Source: Chelydra serpentina
Lineage: Eukaryota; Chordata; Testudines; Chelydridae
DNA length: 64,000 bases
NCBI GenBank assembly: GCA_037349315.1
Contig: JBAIAC010000010.1
Span: 31,722,001-31,786,000 of the forward strand
Direction of reading: 5' to 3'
Shown here: positions 1-13,211 of the stretch, piece by piece
How the letters are laid out: every line of letters begins with the position of its first letter
Position numbering within the stretch: the first letter of the stretch is position 1
Made by a program: the position numbers and the translations under genes
Notes under the pieces: generated by a model
What the model was told of the DNA's origin: nothing
The model's input: only the letters and a program-made list of their open reading frames with translations
Database searches by the model: none

Positions 1-410
1 AGGAACCGTTTACAATGGATAAGATAACAAAGGACAAGATATGTCAGGAACATAAAATAATGTAAAGAGTAAATTGTGCATGAACGGTGCATGAACAGAT
101 CATGCTGTACAGGGATCGGTTCCTACAAAGTGACGAAGCCAATCCCAAAACATGTGATGCAATGTATATTAAATGCAATGTAATGTGTAAATGTATATAA
201 AGGAAGAGGTCTGCTGTGTAATTTAAGATCTGTGATGTATGTACCTTGCATCCACCCCTTACATTTGAGTCTGATCAACTCAGCATAGCATTGCTGTGTG
301 CAATGTGCCAAATAAAGATACCTGAGTGACGGAGTCTGGAGTCGAACTAAGTTATTGGGATGCTGAGTGGAAAGAGGTCTCCGAGGGAATCCCAACATCG
401 TTGGTGCTGA
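1..410 (+). mobile_element. Probable retroviral-type LTR (solo or 5'-truncated)
   Basis: This stretch has the order of signals expected of an endogenous retrovirus LTR read on the plus strand. A TATA-like box (gtatataaagg) lies near 193-203, and a polyadenylation signal AATAAA lies at 311-316, about 115 bp downstream. A short R/U5-like segment follows and ends near gaatcccaaca at about 388-398. No gag, pol or env frame follows, so it looks like a solo LTR. The left end is cut by the window or decayed, and I see no target-site duplication. Assignment to a retroviral class is not possible from this alone. Confidence 0.45.
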
Positions 411-1574
411 TTCTGTAGTCCTTACTCTGGTAAAACCCCATTTACAGGAAGTTCTTCCTGAATAAGCAAGAACACCCTAAGTAAAGGTCTGCTGCTTAAT
501 AATTATTTTCATTGAAAAAGTATAGAGTACCGTACAAGCACTTAGAGGACAAAAATCATTTTATCCAAAGAAAACCCAGTAATTCATACAAAGTCAACTA
601 CCATTCTTGACATAAAACATGCATGTTATCATTGATACAATCTTAAACTATATCCTGTCCCACAGCAGCACTGTAAATCTTTCCTTGAAAAATATTTTAA
701 TGTATTGTTTGTATGATACAAAACTATGTAATATAACTATGACCTAGCCCATTTGTATTTTAACCTGGCATTTTCATTAGTCCATAATCCTGGACTATTA
801 CATCAGTTCATATCATGTATTAAACATTTACTTATGACTTACCAGGCTGTCAATATTATATAAAGTACCTTTTGGGTCCACTTATCCTCTAATATAAAAC
901 AATATGTTATTTGCCAAAGGGAAGTATTCCATATTCCCAATAGCCCTTTAACAGTTTTCTGGCTTAATCCCAAAATCAAAATGAACAATAAATAAATAAC
1001 ATTTTTCTGTGACCAGTGGTGTTCCCCAGGGTACTAATCTGATGCAAGACATTATCCTGTATGGGAAATTATCTCCCTTCACTGAGCTACACTCAAAATG
1101 TCATCCGCATGACTCACAGGTCTTTGCATTACACAAGTGAAGGACTGTATTCTTAAATTCCACACAAATTTCCCCAGACCATCACTACTTCAAGCAAATA
1201 TTATTCCTGTGCAACTCATCCCATAATACCTCTAAGCTACAAGAAAAATCTGACTCACAGAGCTTGAACAACATCCAAGCAAATGCTTTAAAAATCTTTA
1301 TGGGCTAGATTGTCTCTATCCCTAATACAGCTCCATAGGAGTGTCATGGGAAGGAAAGTCCCCCTTTCCAGCTCCACACAACCACAGTAGGGCTGCTTAC
1401 ATTGCAGCTCCAGGCACAGGGGAAGGAGAGTAGGGATTCTGCCCTACTACTCCTGCCTGCAAAAAAGTGACCTTGAAGAGGTGTAGCCAGAGCACTGACC
1501 CTACATGCTGGTTAGTAGAGCTGGTTCAGCATGAGTGGGGAAGTAAACTGAATTCTGAAAAGGGATGAAGTAAC
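411..1574. other. Non-coding, nothing recognised
   Basis: AT-rich sequence with no long open frame, RNA gene or clear repeat boundary that I can support. Confidence 0.5.
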
Positions 1575-1577
1575 TCA

Positions 1578-1863
1578 GGACTAGTCTACACTAAAAGCAC
1601 TACAGCAACGTAGCTGCACTGATGCAGGTGCCCCGCTGTAGTGCGTCTGGTGAAGACGCGCTATGCCGATGGGAGATAGCTCTCCTGTCGGCATAATTAA
1701 ACCAGAGGTGGTAGCTACCTCAGCAGGAGACACTCTCCCGCCGACGTAGCGCTGTCCACACAGGCACTTAGGTCAGTGTAACTTATGTCGCTCAGGAGGA
1801 GGCTTATTCACACCCCTGAGTGACATAAGTTATGCCGACATAACCTGTAGTGTAGACAAGCTG
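1578..1863. mobile_element. Harbinger-type MITE
   Basis: Terminal inverted repeats GGACTAGTCTACACTA at the left and its near complement TAGTGTAGACAAGCTG at the right bound 286 bp. A 3-bp duplication TCA sits at 1575-1577 and 1864-1866, fitting the TNA target of PIF/Harbinger transposons. The inside is rich in nested palindromes, for example cttatgtcgctcaggagg near 1783-1800 against cccctgagtgacataag near 1814-1830. No coding capacity. Elements at 9526, 49458 and 56302 share the GTCTACACT-like end motif. Confidence 0.65.
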
Positions 1864-1866
1864 TCA

Positions 1867-3692
1867 CTCCCCTCCAACCGTCCCAGAGCAAGAGGGGAGC
1901 AGGGTAGGAATTGTTCCTGAGTCACAGTTATTTCCTAGTGCTCTTCATGAGGTAGAGGAGCTATTCACTGCCCAAAGCTGAAACTAAAGTGTCAATCTAG
2001 CCTTCCATCTTCAGTGAGAACGAGGAAAAGATGGGAAGAATTATTCACAACCCACAATCATAACTCAGCATCCACAACTCGCGCCTTCCTTTTCTTACTA
2101 TGCACAGCAGTTTGGATTCCATTACTCTTTCAACAATCATGACTGTCCCCTCAGTCAGGTTGGTCCAATTATTTTAGGTTTCCAGAACCAAACTGATAGA
2201 TGACATTGCACACTTAAGTATTTTTGCCCTTCCTATATGTATGTATCTGGAAAGTTCAAGCCTTTACTTCCTCTCACATATAATAGAAAATAAATCAACA
2301 TAGTCACCACTATAGCTGGGTGCATTGTGGAAACATATGAACTATTGCTGACTGATGGTTTGAGGTAACCATTTTGGGAGGACGGGCTTAAATTTGGAAA
2401 GAGGATTCAGGGGACAATCTTTTGGTTTCCATGAATGTTTAGGAGGCGATTTTAGTTGTTTTAATAAGTAAACCAACTGAGCACATTTACAAGCAAACAG
2501 GTAAATGACCAACAGAAATGTTTGCCTGGCCACTCCAGAGAAAACAGGCAAACAAGACCAGTGATTTTTCAAACCAACAGATAAGAAAGCATGCAGCTTG
2601 AGCAAACAGCAAGGAGAGGGTAAGCTGGTGGGCTATCTCACCAGCCTAGGAAAGAAACAGTGCTTCACCCAAGTCTGTTTCAGTCCTTGTATTGGGCCAG
2701 AATTTATTGATGAAACAAAAAACTCATGAGTAACACCAAGGCAAAGCAATTGCTCTGGTAAATTGATAGGCTGCAATTTCCAGAGCTTTTCTGTCACTGG
2801 AAGGACACATGTGATAGGGAATCTTACCCTGTCACAAGGGGGCTATGGTTCAGTGACAGAGGACTTCCTTATCTCTAATAACCATCTAGAAGCTAAAAGG
2901 GCAAAATAAAAATCAGAATAAAAGTCAGAAATAGCCTCACAAAGCAAGGAGAAATATCAGTACATTATTTTAGCATGGTAATCTGGAACATGAGCAATGT
3001 GGCTGCATTCTGGCCAGATACTGATGCAAAGGAATCAACATCTAGGGCCCAACCATCTCTACACACAGCAAAGAGCCACCAGGTATGTAGCCCTGGAGCC
3101 ACATGAGCACCTGCTGAAATGGCTGCTGTGCCCCACCAATCCCCAGGAATGAGAAATGAGAGAGGAAGAGGCAACTATCTGAAAGGTAAAAAAAAGGAGA
3201 CGCGAATTAGAAAAAGCCCCATACACAAACCAAACAAAAATAAAAAAGATGTATCAGTAAATATATTTATCAAGGTATATAGAAACTTACTACACTGGCT
3301 CCATTTCTACACTCCCTTTATGTGTATAGCTTCCACTGACCTCAGTGTTTTCTTATGTAAAAATGATGGTCTTGATCACTTGATTAATGAGCTTATTTTA
3401 ATGGGATAAAGACAAGGGTAACTTTGGGGTTGAGGGTGAGGCAGACAGAGAGAAATAAAGCTGGGTATAGGGTGGAAGAGTCTCCCTGGGGGTTACACAA
3501 AAAGGGAGAAAAGCAAGGAGTAGTACCAATCATAACTTTGGAGCCTTGAGGGTTCAGGATCAGGATAACTCTAGGGCCCATCCCTGTGGAAAAGGCATGG
3601 GTGTTTCATGTACATAGATAGTATGCCACATGGTTTTTGTATATTGCATACAGTATGTCTGTGCACTGCAATTAAAGGGAACCACGCCTGCA
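1867..3692. other. Non-coding, nothing recognised
   Basis: Short open frames at 2342-2605 (minus), 2965-3174 (minus) and 3119-3409 (plus) have no recognisable motifs and no splice or promoter context. I see no repeat boundary I could defend. Confidence 0.5.
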
Positions 3693-3812
3693 GATCATAG
3701 AACTATAGAAGATTAGGGTTGGAAGAGACCTCAGGAAGTTGTCTAGTCCAACCCCCTGCTCAAAGCAGGACCAACCCCAACTAAATCATCCCAGCCAGGG
3801 CTTTGTCGAGAT
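3693..3812 (-). mobile_element. CR1 LINE 3' end, truncated
   Basis: The minus strand carries the conserved CR1 tail: on the plus strand, gggttggaagagacctcagg, a tagtccaaccccctgctc block and agggctttgtc. Only about 120 bp of the 3' UTR and the end of ORF2 remain, a typical 5'-truncated LINE insertion. The terminal octamer-like repeat is degenerate (atcatagaactatag). Confidence 0.85.
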
Positions 3813-3879
3813 ATGATCTCTCATAAGTTCAATATGTAAAGTATATATCGCATTCAGACATGTATTATTGTTACACATA

Positions 3880-4149
3880 CAGGGCCGGCTCCAGGCACCA
3901 GCTTTCCAAGCTGGTGCTTGGGGCAGCATCGAGAATGAGGCAGAACTCCGAGTCCCGTGGCGGCAATGCGGTGGCAGGTCCGCTCTTCCCGCCGCCGAAT
4001 TGCCGCCGCGGGACTCGGACTGCCGCCCCATTCTCGGCCGCGGCGGCGGCAATGGGGCGGCAGGTCTGCCGCTCTTACCTTGCCGCCGCGGACTGGGATT
4101 GCCTGCGTCGGGGGTGCTTGGGGCGGCAAAATTGTTAGAGCCGCCCCTG
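3880..4149. mobile_element. hAT-type MITE, GC-rich, with 8-bp TSD
   Basis: The element begins CAGGGCCGGCTCCAGGCA and ends in the complement-like AGAGCCGCCCCTG. It is flanked by a perfect 8-bp duplication TACACATA (3872-3879 and 4150-4157), the hallmark of hAT transposition. It is 270 bp, strongly GC- and CpG-rich, and contains hairpins around the GCCGCC tracts near 3985-4065. Several overlapping open frames cross it on both strands; they arise from the low stop-codon density of GC-rich DNA and are not genes. A related copy is at 43013. Confidence 0.85.
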
Positions 4150-4157
4150 TACACATA

Positions 4158-5894
4158 GTAAGTAAACAAAAGAGGAGGAATTCAGAGAAATGTGGAGTCA
4201 GGTGAAGGAATAGGAGATGGGAAGATAATATGTTGATGGAAGCCACATAAATTCATGATAGATTAGATGCAGAGGACAGGAAGGAAAAAACATAGAATGG
4301 GCAGTAGAGGTCTGAGATTAACATAGACCCTGATGATAGATATGTTGCTTCCCCTCCCCTCCCTTTATCCTAACCCTCTTTATTGACTTTGTGGACTATT
4401 ATGAATCTGGTATTTTGGTCTATTTGTTTTATTTAGAAAAATCTATAAAAATTATCAATTTGAAAATAAAAGAAGAGGGAAAGAAAAAGATGCTTGTTTT
4501 CCTGGTTTGAAGGGAGAAAATCCAACAGGAAGAGACAGACCACATGCATTAGAAGAGGTTTGCTATGACAGATGAAAGAGAAGAAGATAAAGAGAAGAAA
4601 ATATTTATACAGCAAAAATACATATTAAAAGAAGTAATGGAAAATACAGAAAGAGGAAGAGAGATAGGTGAAAAAGAAAGAAATTTTAAAATGTAGGGAA
4701 AACAAATACATTGAACAAAAATATATGAAAGGAAAGACAGAGGGAACAGAGAAGAAGAAACAAAAGGCATTTGACTATTTTATTGACAGTAATTAAATAC
4801 ATTAATACAGTTTGAAAAAGAAGACATCATTTTTTGCACATTAACAAAGTGGCGTTAGCCTTTGTTTTTTTCAGATTTTGCCACACTCTCCCTTTGTCGG
4901 ATGTTGAGATGGTACATATTAGGATCTATTCACATGAAAGGCACAATGTAAATTTAAAATTATTAGCATAGTCATTGTGAATTTTCCAGAAACAGATCAT
5001 GATTCACTGTAATCTATTTGTTATTTTAAATGATTTGCCATCTAATTTTGCTAATTCTTAGTGTGTAGCTCATTATCAAACAGCTTATTGTGAGCATTTA
5101 ATGTTCATAATTCAAGCTGTTTTGACTGGACAAATAGGTCACATGCTAAGTTTCTTTTCCTTGATTCAATGAGTGCAATGCTTAATCTCAGGTCTCTGGT
5201 GTATATACTCATAATTATCAATTTAAAATTTCTTTCCAGCAAATATTTTGCAATTTTCACTTAAAATTCTCTATTTTGGTAAACATTCTTGTCAATAAAC
5301 TTGTTTACTAGGTGGATATTGATGGAAAGTGAATTTTAAAAGGGACATGGACAAAGTCAAAATGAATTCATTAAAAAATGTAAATTATTATTCACTGTAC
5401 ATTTCTTATAACATTTACCCAGCTCTGAGAATAATCATGCATCCATAGGCTCTAGGCTATACACCGAAACATGTTTTTCGTGCCATATTTAAAGCAGGTG
5501 TAAAATTCTCATAAATTTATGGGTGGAAAATGGAGTTGCTGACTAATGTGTTTATTTCAAATAACATCAACTTACAGTTGCTCTTCTAAAAATAGCAAGT
5601 TGATAGGCCCCAGAACCCTAGCAACAAATTTAGTGAACCTATGGTTGATAGGCCCTATCCAAGCTAATCAAAGTCTTAGAAAAGTTTCAGGTTTGGTATG
5701 GGAGATGATTCATTGAACCAGAGTCCCTATTTTTCCCAAACTAGTGTGCTTTTCTCTATTGAGAGATAGTATCAAATCGTGTCATGAAGACATTGTTAAT
5801 GGATTTTAACTTAGTTAGAAATAAATATATCTCGACTCAGGTTTTGAGGCTCAACAGGTAAATTCAGTCTTCATGCCCATTCAGTCCTTGGCCT
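4158..5894. other. Non-coding, includes purine-rich tract
   Basis: From about 4430 to 4770 the plus strand is strongly purine-rich (runs such as gaaagagaagaagataaag), so the minus strand shows spurious Phe/Ser-rich open frames. The rest is AT-rich and featureless to my reading. Confidence 0.5.
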
Positions 5895-6172
5895 CTTTGT
5901 TATGTTTACACTGCAATTAGACACCCATAGCTGGCCTGTTCCAGCTGGCTTGAGCTAAGGGGCTTGGGCTAAGGGGCTGTTTAATTGCAGTGTAGACATT
6001 CAGACTTGGGCTGAAGCCTGAGCTCTGGGACCCTCCCACCTCGCAAGGTCCTGGAGCCTGGGCTCCAGCCCAAACCCGAACATCTACATGACAATTAAAT
6101 AGCCCCTTAACCCAAGCCCCACAAGCCCAAGTCAGCTAGCTGCAGGATTTTAATTGAAGTGTAGACATACCC
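5895..6172. mobile_element. Palindromic MITE, GTCTACACT superfamily
   Basis: The left end reads atgtttacactgcaatta and the right end taattgaagtgtagacatac, an inverted pair. Internally ggggcttgggctaagggg near 5960 pairs with ccccttaacccaagcccc near 6103-6120, so most of the element can fold back. A truncated relative lies at 45130-45285. No coding capacity. Confidence 0.6.
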
Positions 6173-9100
6173 TTTGATAAGATTCTCAACAAGAGTGACA
6201 ATTGTAATTTTACATAGGTTACTGAATGTTTGCTTTAGTGACTATTGCAACAAGCATGGTATATGTATCTAGATAGATTAGACAGAGCTAGTTGGTTAGA
6301 TAGATGAAATAGGCAGATTATCATACAGAAGGCATTCAAGATTCAACTGCTACCTAATGTCCCAGGTAGAAATACACCTCCAGTGATCCCCACACATCAA
6401 GTACATCATGACATTCCAGAGTAATGGCAATGGAATATCAAAGTTATGGCACCAAATAAGCTGTAGTGGAGGATCAGCAGCAAAAGCAATTAAAATGATG
6501 TAGATTTCATGCCCATAGAATAAATTATATTCTCTATAACTTCAGTGCCAGAAGCCCTGAACTGATACTGTAAATTGCAATAATAAAAGTGAAAAAATAC
6601 CTGATTTATTTGGGGTGAAAGTAAGATTGGACTCTGATGAGGACTATTGACCGCTATGAAGGTAGGTGGATCTAAAATATCTCTGAAGCTTGTCTTACTG
6701 ATAACCTATTACTAAATTTATAGAAAGAAAAACAGAACATTTTAATTTCTGTATCAGAAATTTTTTTCAGAGTTTTGAACTTTAAATTTTTAAACTTTAA
6801 TCTTCTAGGAATATAAACCAAACTGTTTGAAACTTCCAGAAAATGTGAAACACAGAAATTTGCAAACCTTTCAATGACCTTGAGCTGAATTTCAAGCAAA
6901 TGTAAACTTGGTTTTGCACAAACTTGGTCCAGTTTATGGTTTCAGGTGGGAACCATTAAAGCTAAGTGATTCATACAATTCTGACAAACCAAACAAGGCA
7001 AAAATGGGTGTTGTTAGTTTAGTTCCACTTTGAGTTTTGGGGTACTTTTTGACTCCAAATTCAAAGCAAAACTCAGAGGGTGAAACAAAACCAAAAACAA
7101 AATGATTTAAGTGAAGTGAAGCTGCTAAATTCTATACAGCCCTAGTTCCATCTCTGAAATCAAACAAAAGATGTTTTTGGGGAGAGGTAGGCAGGGGAAG
7201 AATTCAGTTGTAGTTTACTAGCATAAAAGCTTTTCTCATTGTCTTTCTTTCAAGGTTATCACTACTCTAAGATTTAATTGTCTAGATATAAAAAACATTG
7301 AGCATCCGTTGAAGAGCTAAAAATGGCACTCAGGCATATATTTCAGATCTTCACATCTCTTTTCATGCTCCCACTCAGATGAAAAGAGACTCTAACGCTG
7401 GTGGAAACCCACAAGTGTCACATTGTTACTAATCTAGAACGTCCCAAAAATAGGCAGAGAGTGGGCATAGCAAGGAATCAAGGCACACAAAATAAAACTT
7501 AAGAAAATTTGTGTGAACAACTTCCATTCAGCTTGGGCTATTCTAGATGACAAATCTAGCTATGATACATTTGACTGCTAAAAGTTTAAAAAACACTCAA
7601 AATTAATTGATTTACCTAGAGTATAGTTTCAAAAATGCCTCTAGCAGGTGAAATCAATTATCAGATACAACATTAACAAGGCGCGATCTCATGATTGTAA
7701 AGTGACACATTGTAATACAGTTTTTGCTTGTGGCAAAATCAACACAGTACGTTCCTTTCTATGCGATGTGCATCCTATTGTATGTTAATGGAAAATACTA
7801 TTGTGTATATCTTGCAAAATAGATTGCAATGTTTAATTGGTATAGGAAATTGACATAACTGACTGTTGAGTACATTGGTGAGAAATACGTTCCTTAGCAA
7901 TTTACACCTGTTTAGATTCATGTAAATGATTAATCAATTTCCCCCCCTTGTTGAATGAAATATGTTCCTTTGCCATTAGGGTAAGGAAAGATGCCTTGAG
8001 AGATCAGTATTATAAGTAAAACATGCACATTCACCTATTACCAAACTTCTGTTCATGAGCATCTCTAACTAGAAATGTACATGGTGTCAACTGGGATAGT
8101 TCATATTATGGAGGGTCTTGACAGCAATTCAGATGAATTACACACCAAATAACATGGAACAGTCCAACAAATGGTTCAGCATTGTGCAAGGCACTCTAGA
8201 TACAAAATTACAGGGTTTAGAATGTTTAGCCACTTAAGAGAGTTGATTGGCTGAACATTGCTAAGTGCTCTATAATAAGCCCTCTCTTTGTTTCTTCAAA
8301 TGTGAAAGACCCATAGTTGATGGGCCTTGTAGGTTGGAGCAGGCAGTTAAAATCTTTTTCACAATATGCAAACCCCCTATAAATTGAATACACTGTTCAA
8401 TGGGGTACTTTGTTTATTGAATTTTATTTCAGTTATTTTGAACTTGAACTATAATGTTAAATTGTTTTATTCTGTTATTTGTTAGCAGGATTTGTATGCA
8501 GACCTCCCACACACTACTTAATACAATGTACCTCATATTGTACTGTGCTTCTCTGTTCAGTTCAGCATTTTCATTATTACTTGTTTTGTAAATTACAAGC
8601 AATTTCAGTGCTCATGAAAGTTAAACAAATTGAATTCAGAAGAACCACTTATAGTATGGACGGGAGGTGTAAAAGTTCCTCTCAGTCTTACCATGCACCT
8701 CCAAACTAACCTGTAACATCTCCATTATTTCAGACTCATCCCTTTTTTTTTTTTTTTTAGCAAGTAATGACAGTCCTGTGCATTGTTTATTACCTTTGAT
8801 GCAGACATATCTACACTGGGGCCCAGAAATAGAAACATATTTCCCTTTTGAGCTAATCAGCAATTGAACCTACATCTCTAGAAGTATTGATGCACTCACC
8901 CATTGCATCATCACCATCCTATTCCTTGAGCCATGAACTTCGTAATATTCTTTGGGATTTTTTTATGTATTGATGATTGACTTAAATAGAGATGACACAC
9001 TAATCTATATTCTCTGGGATACTCATACAACACTTACAAAACTGTGGTGCCCGTTAATTTTATATCAGCTGAATTCTACAGGGTTATATTACTGCAAGAT

Positions 9101-9522
9101 AAAGCTCAGGACTATGATAATGTCTGATGTACATGTAGTATAATTAGTGTGCCTGACACCCACTTTCTCCTGTATGTTATAGTAAAATGAGAATAAAGCT
9201 AAAGACAAAATGCCACTCTCCGTACAAATCTGAGTTTGTGAGGGAGGATTTGGACCAACTACATAAACAATATATTTTAAGTGCCAAAAAAAGTTCTGAC
9301 ATCCAATACCGATTTCACCAATAATACTGTTCATCTGACCTGAAATCTAGACTTAACTTGCTCACAGACTAGAACTAGTTTAGTTTATTAGAGCTAAAAC
9401 CTAAGGCTAGCTATGTCAATGACAGAAAGGCATTGTTGAGTGTAGAACAAAGATCTTAACCAGGTATCAAAAAACACAACTGAACAAAGGAAAAATTACA
9501 CAAAGAAACATTCATACACGTC
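6173..9522. other. Non-coding, AT-rich
   Basis: No gene is recognisable. A run of about 17 T occurs near 8742-8758. The stretch about 6740-7150 has the look of an old degenerate interspersed repeat (aaactttaatc-like A/T blocks ending tatacagccctag), but I cannot define its ends. Confidence 0.4.
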
Positions 9523-9525
9523 TAA

Positions 9526-9820
9526 GGGTACGTCTATACTTACGCGTCTGTCGAACGCGTCGGATCGATGTTCTGGGTTCGATTTATCGCGTCTTGTCAA
9601 GACGCGATAAATCGAACCAGGAAGTGCTCCGTTGTCGACGCTGGTACTCCAGCTCGACGAACGGAGTAGGCGGAGTCGACGGGGGAGCCTGCGCGCCGCG
9701 TGTGGACCCCGGGTAAGTGCTTTTTCATTCGAACTAAGGTACTGCGACTTCAGCTACGTTATTCACGTAGCTGAAGTTGCGTACCTTAGTTCGATGGGGG
9801 GGGGTAGTGTAGACCTAGCC
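9526..9820. mobile_element. Harbinger-type MITE with two long hairpins
   Basis: This 295-bp element starts GGGTACGTCTATACT and ends with the near complement AGTGTAGACCTAGCC. It is flanked by the 3-bp duplication TAA (9523-9525 and 9821-9823), matching PIF/Harbinger target choice. Inside are two hairpins. One is a perfect palindrome at 9576-9618 (21-bp arms, 1-nt centre). The other is at 9729-9794 (arms of about 30 bp with a small internal mismatch, 5-nt loop). It is GC- and CpG-rich in an AT-rich setting. A 63-residue open frame inside is fortuitous. Confidence 0.8.
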
Positions 9821-9823
9821 TAA

Positions 9824-10019
9824 GAAACATTTTGTAATCTTGTGGTCTATTAGACTTTGAAATAGTTTTCCAAAGGCAGTAATAGAAGTCTCATCAAACT
9901 AGACTGGATAATATTCTGTAGAAAATAATCCGGCAGTGGCAATTATAGACAATATGACTTTATAATTTCAGAGTAGTTTTAGACTACAACCAGAGGATGT
10001 TATTGCAGCTTGTGTAGAC
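9824..10019. other. Non-coding
   Basis: Nothing recognised. Confidence 0.4.
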
Positions 10020-10225
10020 ATACCTGAGCTAGCTTTCATCTAGTTACCTCAGGTCCAGGAACAGTGAAGCTGTGGCAGCACCAGGCTTCAGCATGGGCTA
10101 GTCCTGTGAGTAATAACCCAGGTTTCCAGGTGGGTTCATACAGATGACACTGAAGCTCATATTGCTTCACTGAAGCAGCTTCACTATTCTGGGACCTGAG
10201 GTGAATAGATTCAAACTAATTTGAG
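10020..10225. repeat. Palindromic MITE fragment
   Basis: ACCTCAGGTCCAGGAACAGT at 10046-10065 begins an arm running to about 10072. It pairs with an inverted arm at about 10176-10202 (cagcttcactattctggg onward) with few mismatches. The left flank gtgtagacatacctg resembles the ends of the Harbinger-type MITEs in this window, but the right end is degraded. Confidence 0.5.
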
Positions 10226-10309
10226 TATGTCAGTTTGACCTGCAATCACACCCAGTGATTGCATTATAGACACTTCCATAGTTATTTCTGTATCTAATTT
10301 CTCCGACTC

Positions 10310-10545
10310 CATAGGGCCAGATGTTCAGCCCATGTAAACTGGCACACCTCCATTGACTGGACTGGAACTTTGCCAATTGAGAATCTGTCCTTATTTGTGC
10401 AATGTCTGAAGGTGTGTTCATTATGGGTGAGATTCTGATACCCTTACTCCTACTGAATAGCATCCTCTTCTTTGAGCAGCTCTAACAATTTCCAGTGAGT
10501 ATTGTGCTACCTAATGTGAGTAAGGGTATCTGAATCTGGCCCTAT
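10310..10545. repeat. Old palindromic interspersed repeat
   Basis: At 10425-10545 an end reading gggtgagattctgatac is mirrored by gggtatctgaatctggccc. The family has a central direct/inverted core and appears again near 17085 and 18172. The segment 10310-10400 seems to be a further degraded copy. Class not known to me; probably an inactive MITE. Confidence 0.4.
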
Positions 10546-13209
10546 ATAATTATAGTTTTTAAGGAAACTTTTATAACAGAACAACTAAATTAGGGCCCAA
10601 TCCTCTCTACTGTGACTATCCTCACCAAGACTTTGATGGGACTATTCACTTTAGGATTACTTATGTGAGGAAGTGTTCCAGGAACTGGTTCATAACTCTC
10701 ATATCACACATCTCATGGAGAATGCTAATGATATATTAAAGACATATATCAGTACCTTCTACAGTACCTGATCATACATTTTCTTTGCAGTGTTTCTTTT
10801 TTATTCTCTTCTAGATTCTAACAATAGCAATATATATCATTAAATTACTGATTCTAAGCCTTTGCAGATGCAATTAAGTTGATTAACACAAAAGGAATTG
10901 AAAACACTTGCCACTATAGCAACAACATAATTATTTGCCTTTCAGATATTGTACAAGTGTATATTTGTGTTGATCAGAATACTTGATTTCTGTCTTTTTT
11001 TCTTTTTGTAAATGTTGCCAAGGCTAGTAAGCAGCTAAAAACACAATTGTACTAGTCAAAATCTTTGCTAATATGTGATTTTGACAAACTGAGTCTCAAA
11101 ACACAACATCAGAAGATTTTGAGGAAAAAGTATATAATTCAATTTCAGAAGGGGAAATGAAAGGAAGCATGTATGCAAAGGGAGCCTGTTGTTCCAGGCA
11201 GATTCCCACAGGAGGTTTGAGTGCTTAAGCTAACAAAGCTATTATACTAAGAGGGGGAGACAAGTGAATGAAGGAACTGCAGAGAGCAAGTTGCGTGGTG
11301 GATTTTGCATCAAACTAAAAGAGCTATTGATTTAAAAGCCAAAGAAGTATGCTATATAGCCACATACACAGTAAAAAACGGAAGGGCCTGCTCCATTTAA
11401 GTCAATTAACCTGGCTTCATGGCCCCATAAATCCCACAGATCCTCATAATTTGGGTAATTTAGAAATAATAAGACTAATTTCATCTTTAAATAACAAAAA
11501 AAAGTTAGTTTCTAGCACCATTCCTTGTGAAGATATTCTTGGAAATGTAAACGGATCATTAATTTTGGAAGTTTGTCACTGATTTAACCAAGGAATAAAA
11601 AGCCATTTATAATCCCTACTACAGGCAACAGTTCCTACTTGTCCTTTGGGCTCAATGGAAGATATTGCAAGTTAACAATTGGCTATTGCACATTTGCAGT
11701 AAATGTTATTGACATAGTTGCTGAAATTCTTTTGCTCGCAACACTGTCACACTTTAGCTAAGTATCTAAATGCATGATAAATCAGAACCCTCTCCAGTCT
11801 AGGACTTAAATAATATGACTTAATATAGATATAGATGATATAGATATATACCCACACACAAAAATAGAGATTTAAACCACTAGACTGGAAAGACTGCAAG
11901 CTGTTCCAGTCTGCCAGAGACACGATACATGTTTTGAAAAACTGCCCGTTTGCCCAAGAAACCATAAATTGGAAGGCAATAGCTAAAAGTATGAAATTTT
12001 AAAATCTTTCTTGTGAATATTTTCTTTTATTTTCCTTCAGAAAAGGGAAATTATAAAAAGTTACAAATAAATAATGCTAAAGTTTGCTTCTCAGTGAGAA
12101 AAGTTAATGGGAAGTTCCTAGATTGTGCCTCACATCATAGTTCCTCTTATTTTTTCCCTCTTCCCCACTTCTCCCTTCTCCCCTCTCACAGAATGTTATG
12201 AACTACTGGGAGAAGCATTAACCTTCCATTGGATTCCTTGCCTTTTGTCTGTTTCAATCAATTGCTTATTATCACTCAAACATTTATTCTGGAATTTAAT
12301 TTGGGTCACTTAAATGTAAGGGATTAAATATAAGCAGACCACACATCATTAAATACTTGGTCCATCATAGGTTTAAATTAAGTGTTGGGTCTTCTACCAC
12401 TCCCCTTGGGAATCTAACACAAAAGTGGTGGTTGGACATGTGAAATTAATACTATAGCTCTCGTCACCTATTTAAAACACTTTAATATTTAATGTAATTG
12501 TTAGTAATCACTAAACTGAGATGAATAATTGACAGTTAACAATGTATTAAACTAAACTAACCACCTTTCATGCTCACAGAATGTCCAAGAGCAGATCCAG
12601 ATTTTCTTGAATTTATTCACCTCAGTTTTTCCATACTTGATTTCTCTTCGATTGATTACAAACAGTTTTGGATGAGGATAGACTAGGAGAGTAGAAATAT
12701 GAACATCATGGTTTAACTATGATTGGTCAGATTAGTCAGATGGTTTTATATCTGCTCCCTGCCTAGATGAGCAGAGCATTTTCAACGGGTTTTGAGCCTC
12801 TTAGGGAATAATAACAGCTCAATAGGATTAGGGAATTTTAGAACATTTTTATTTTATTTTATTTTCTAAACACACAGGTCTTTCCCAAGGCATCATACTT
12901 GTAAAAAAAATATCTTTCTGTCAAATGTATTGACTAGAAACTGAGCTTAAGTTTAATTTTTTTTCATGTGTATGTGAGTCACTTGAAGAATTGAGAAAGG
13001 TACAGTCAGAACCTTGTCTAGCTCATTTAATTACCCCTGCTGTATTGCACAGGGTGTTATCCCAACTAAAATATACCTAGTTTACTGTATTCATTGGTCT
13101 GCAAATTTCTCTCATCACCACAGTCACTGACATAAAATGATTACATGTGTGTGGTCTTAATTGTGAAAAGCACGGTCACTCTGTATCTTTGTCCAGAGCA
13201 TTTATATTT
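10546..13209. other. Non-coding, AT-rich
   Basis: No gene or bounded repeat recognised. Small open frames at 11349-11582, 11747-11965, 12013-12201 and 12125-12313 carry no known motif. Confidence 0.45.
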
Positions 13210-13211
13210 CT

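Noticed and set aside
4433..4770. Phe/Ser-rich minus-strand frames resembling membrane segments
   Set aside because: Produced by the purine-rich tract on the plus strand.
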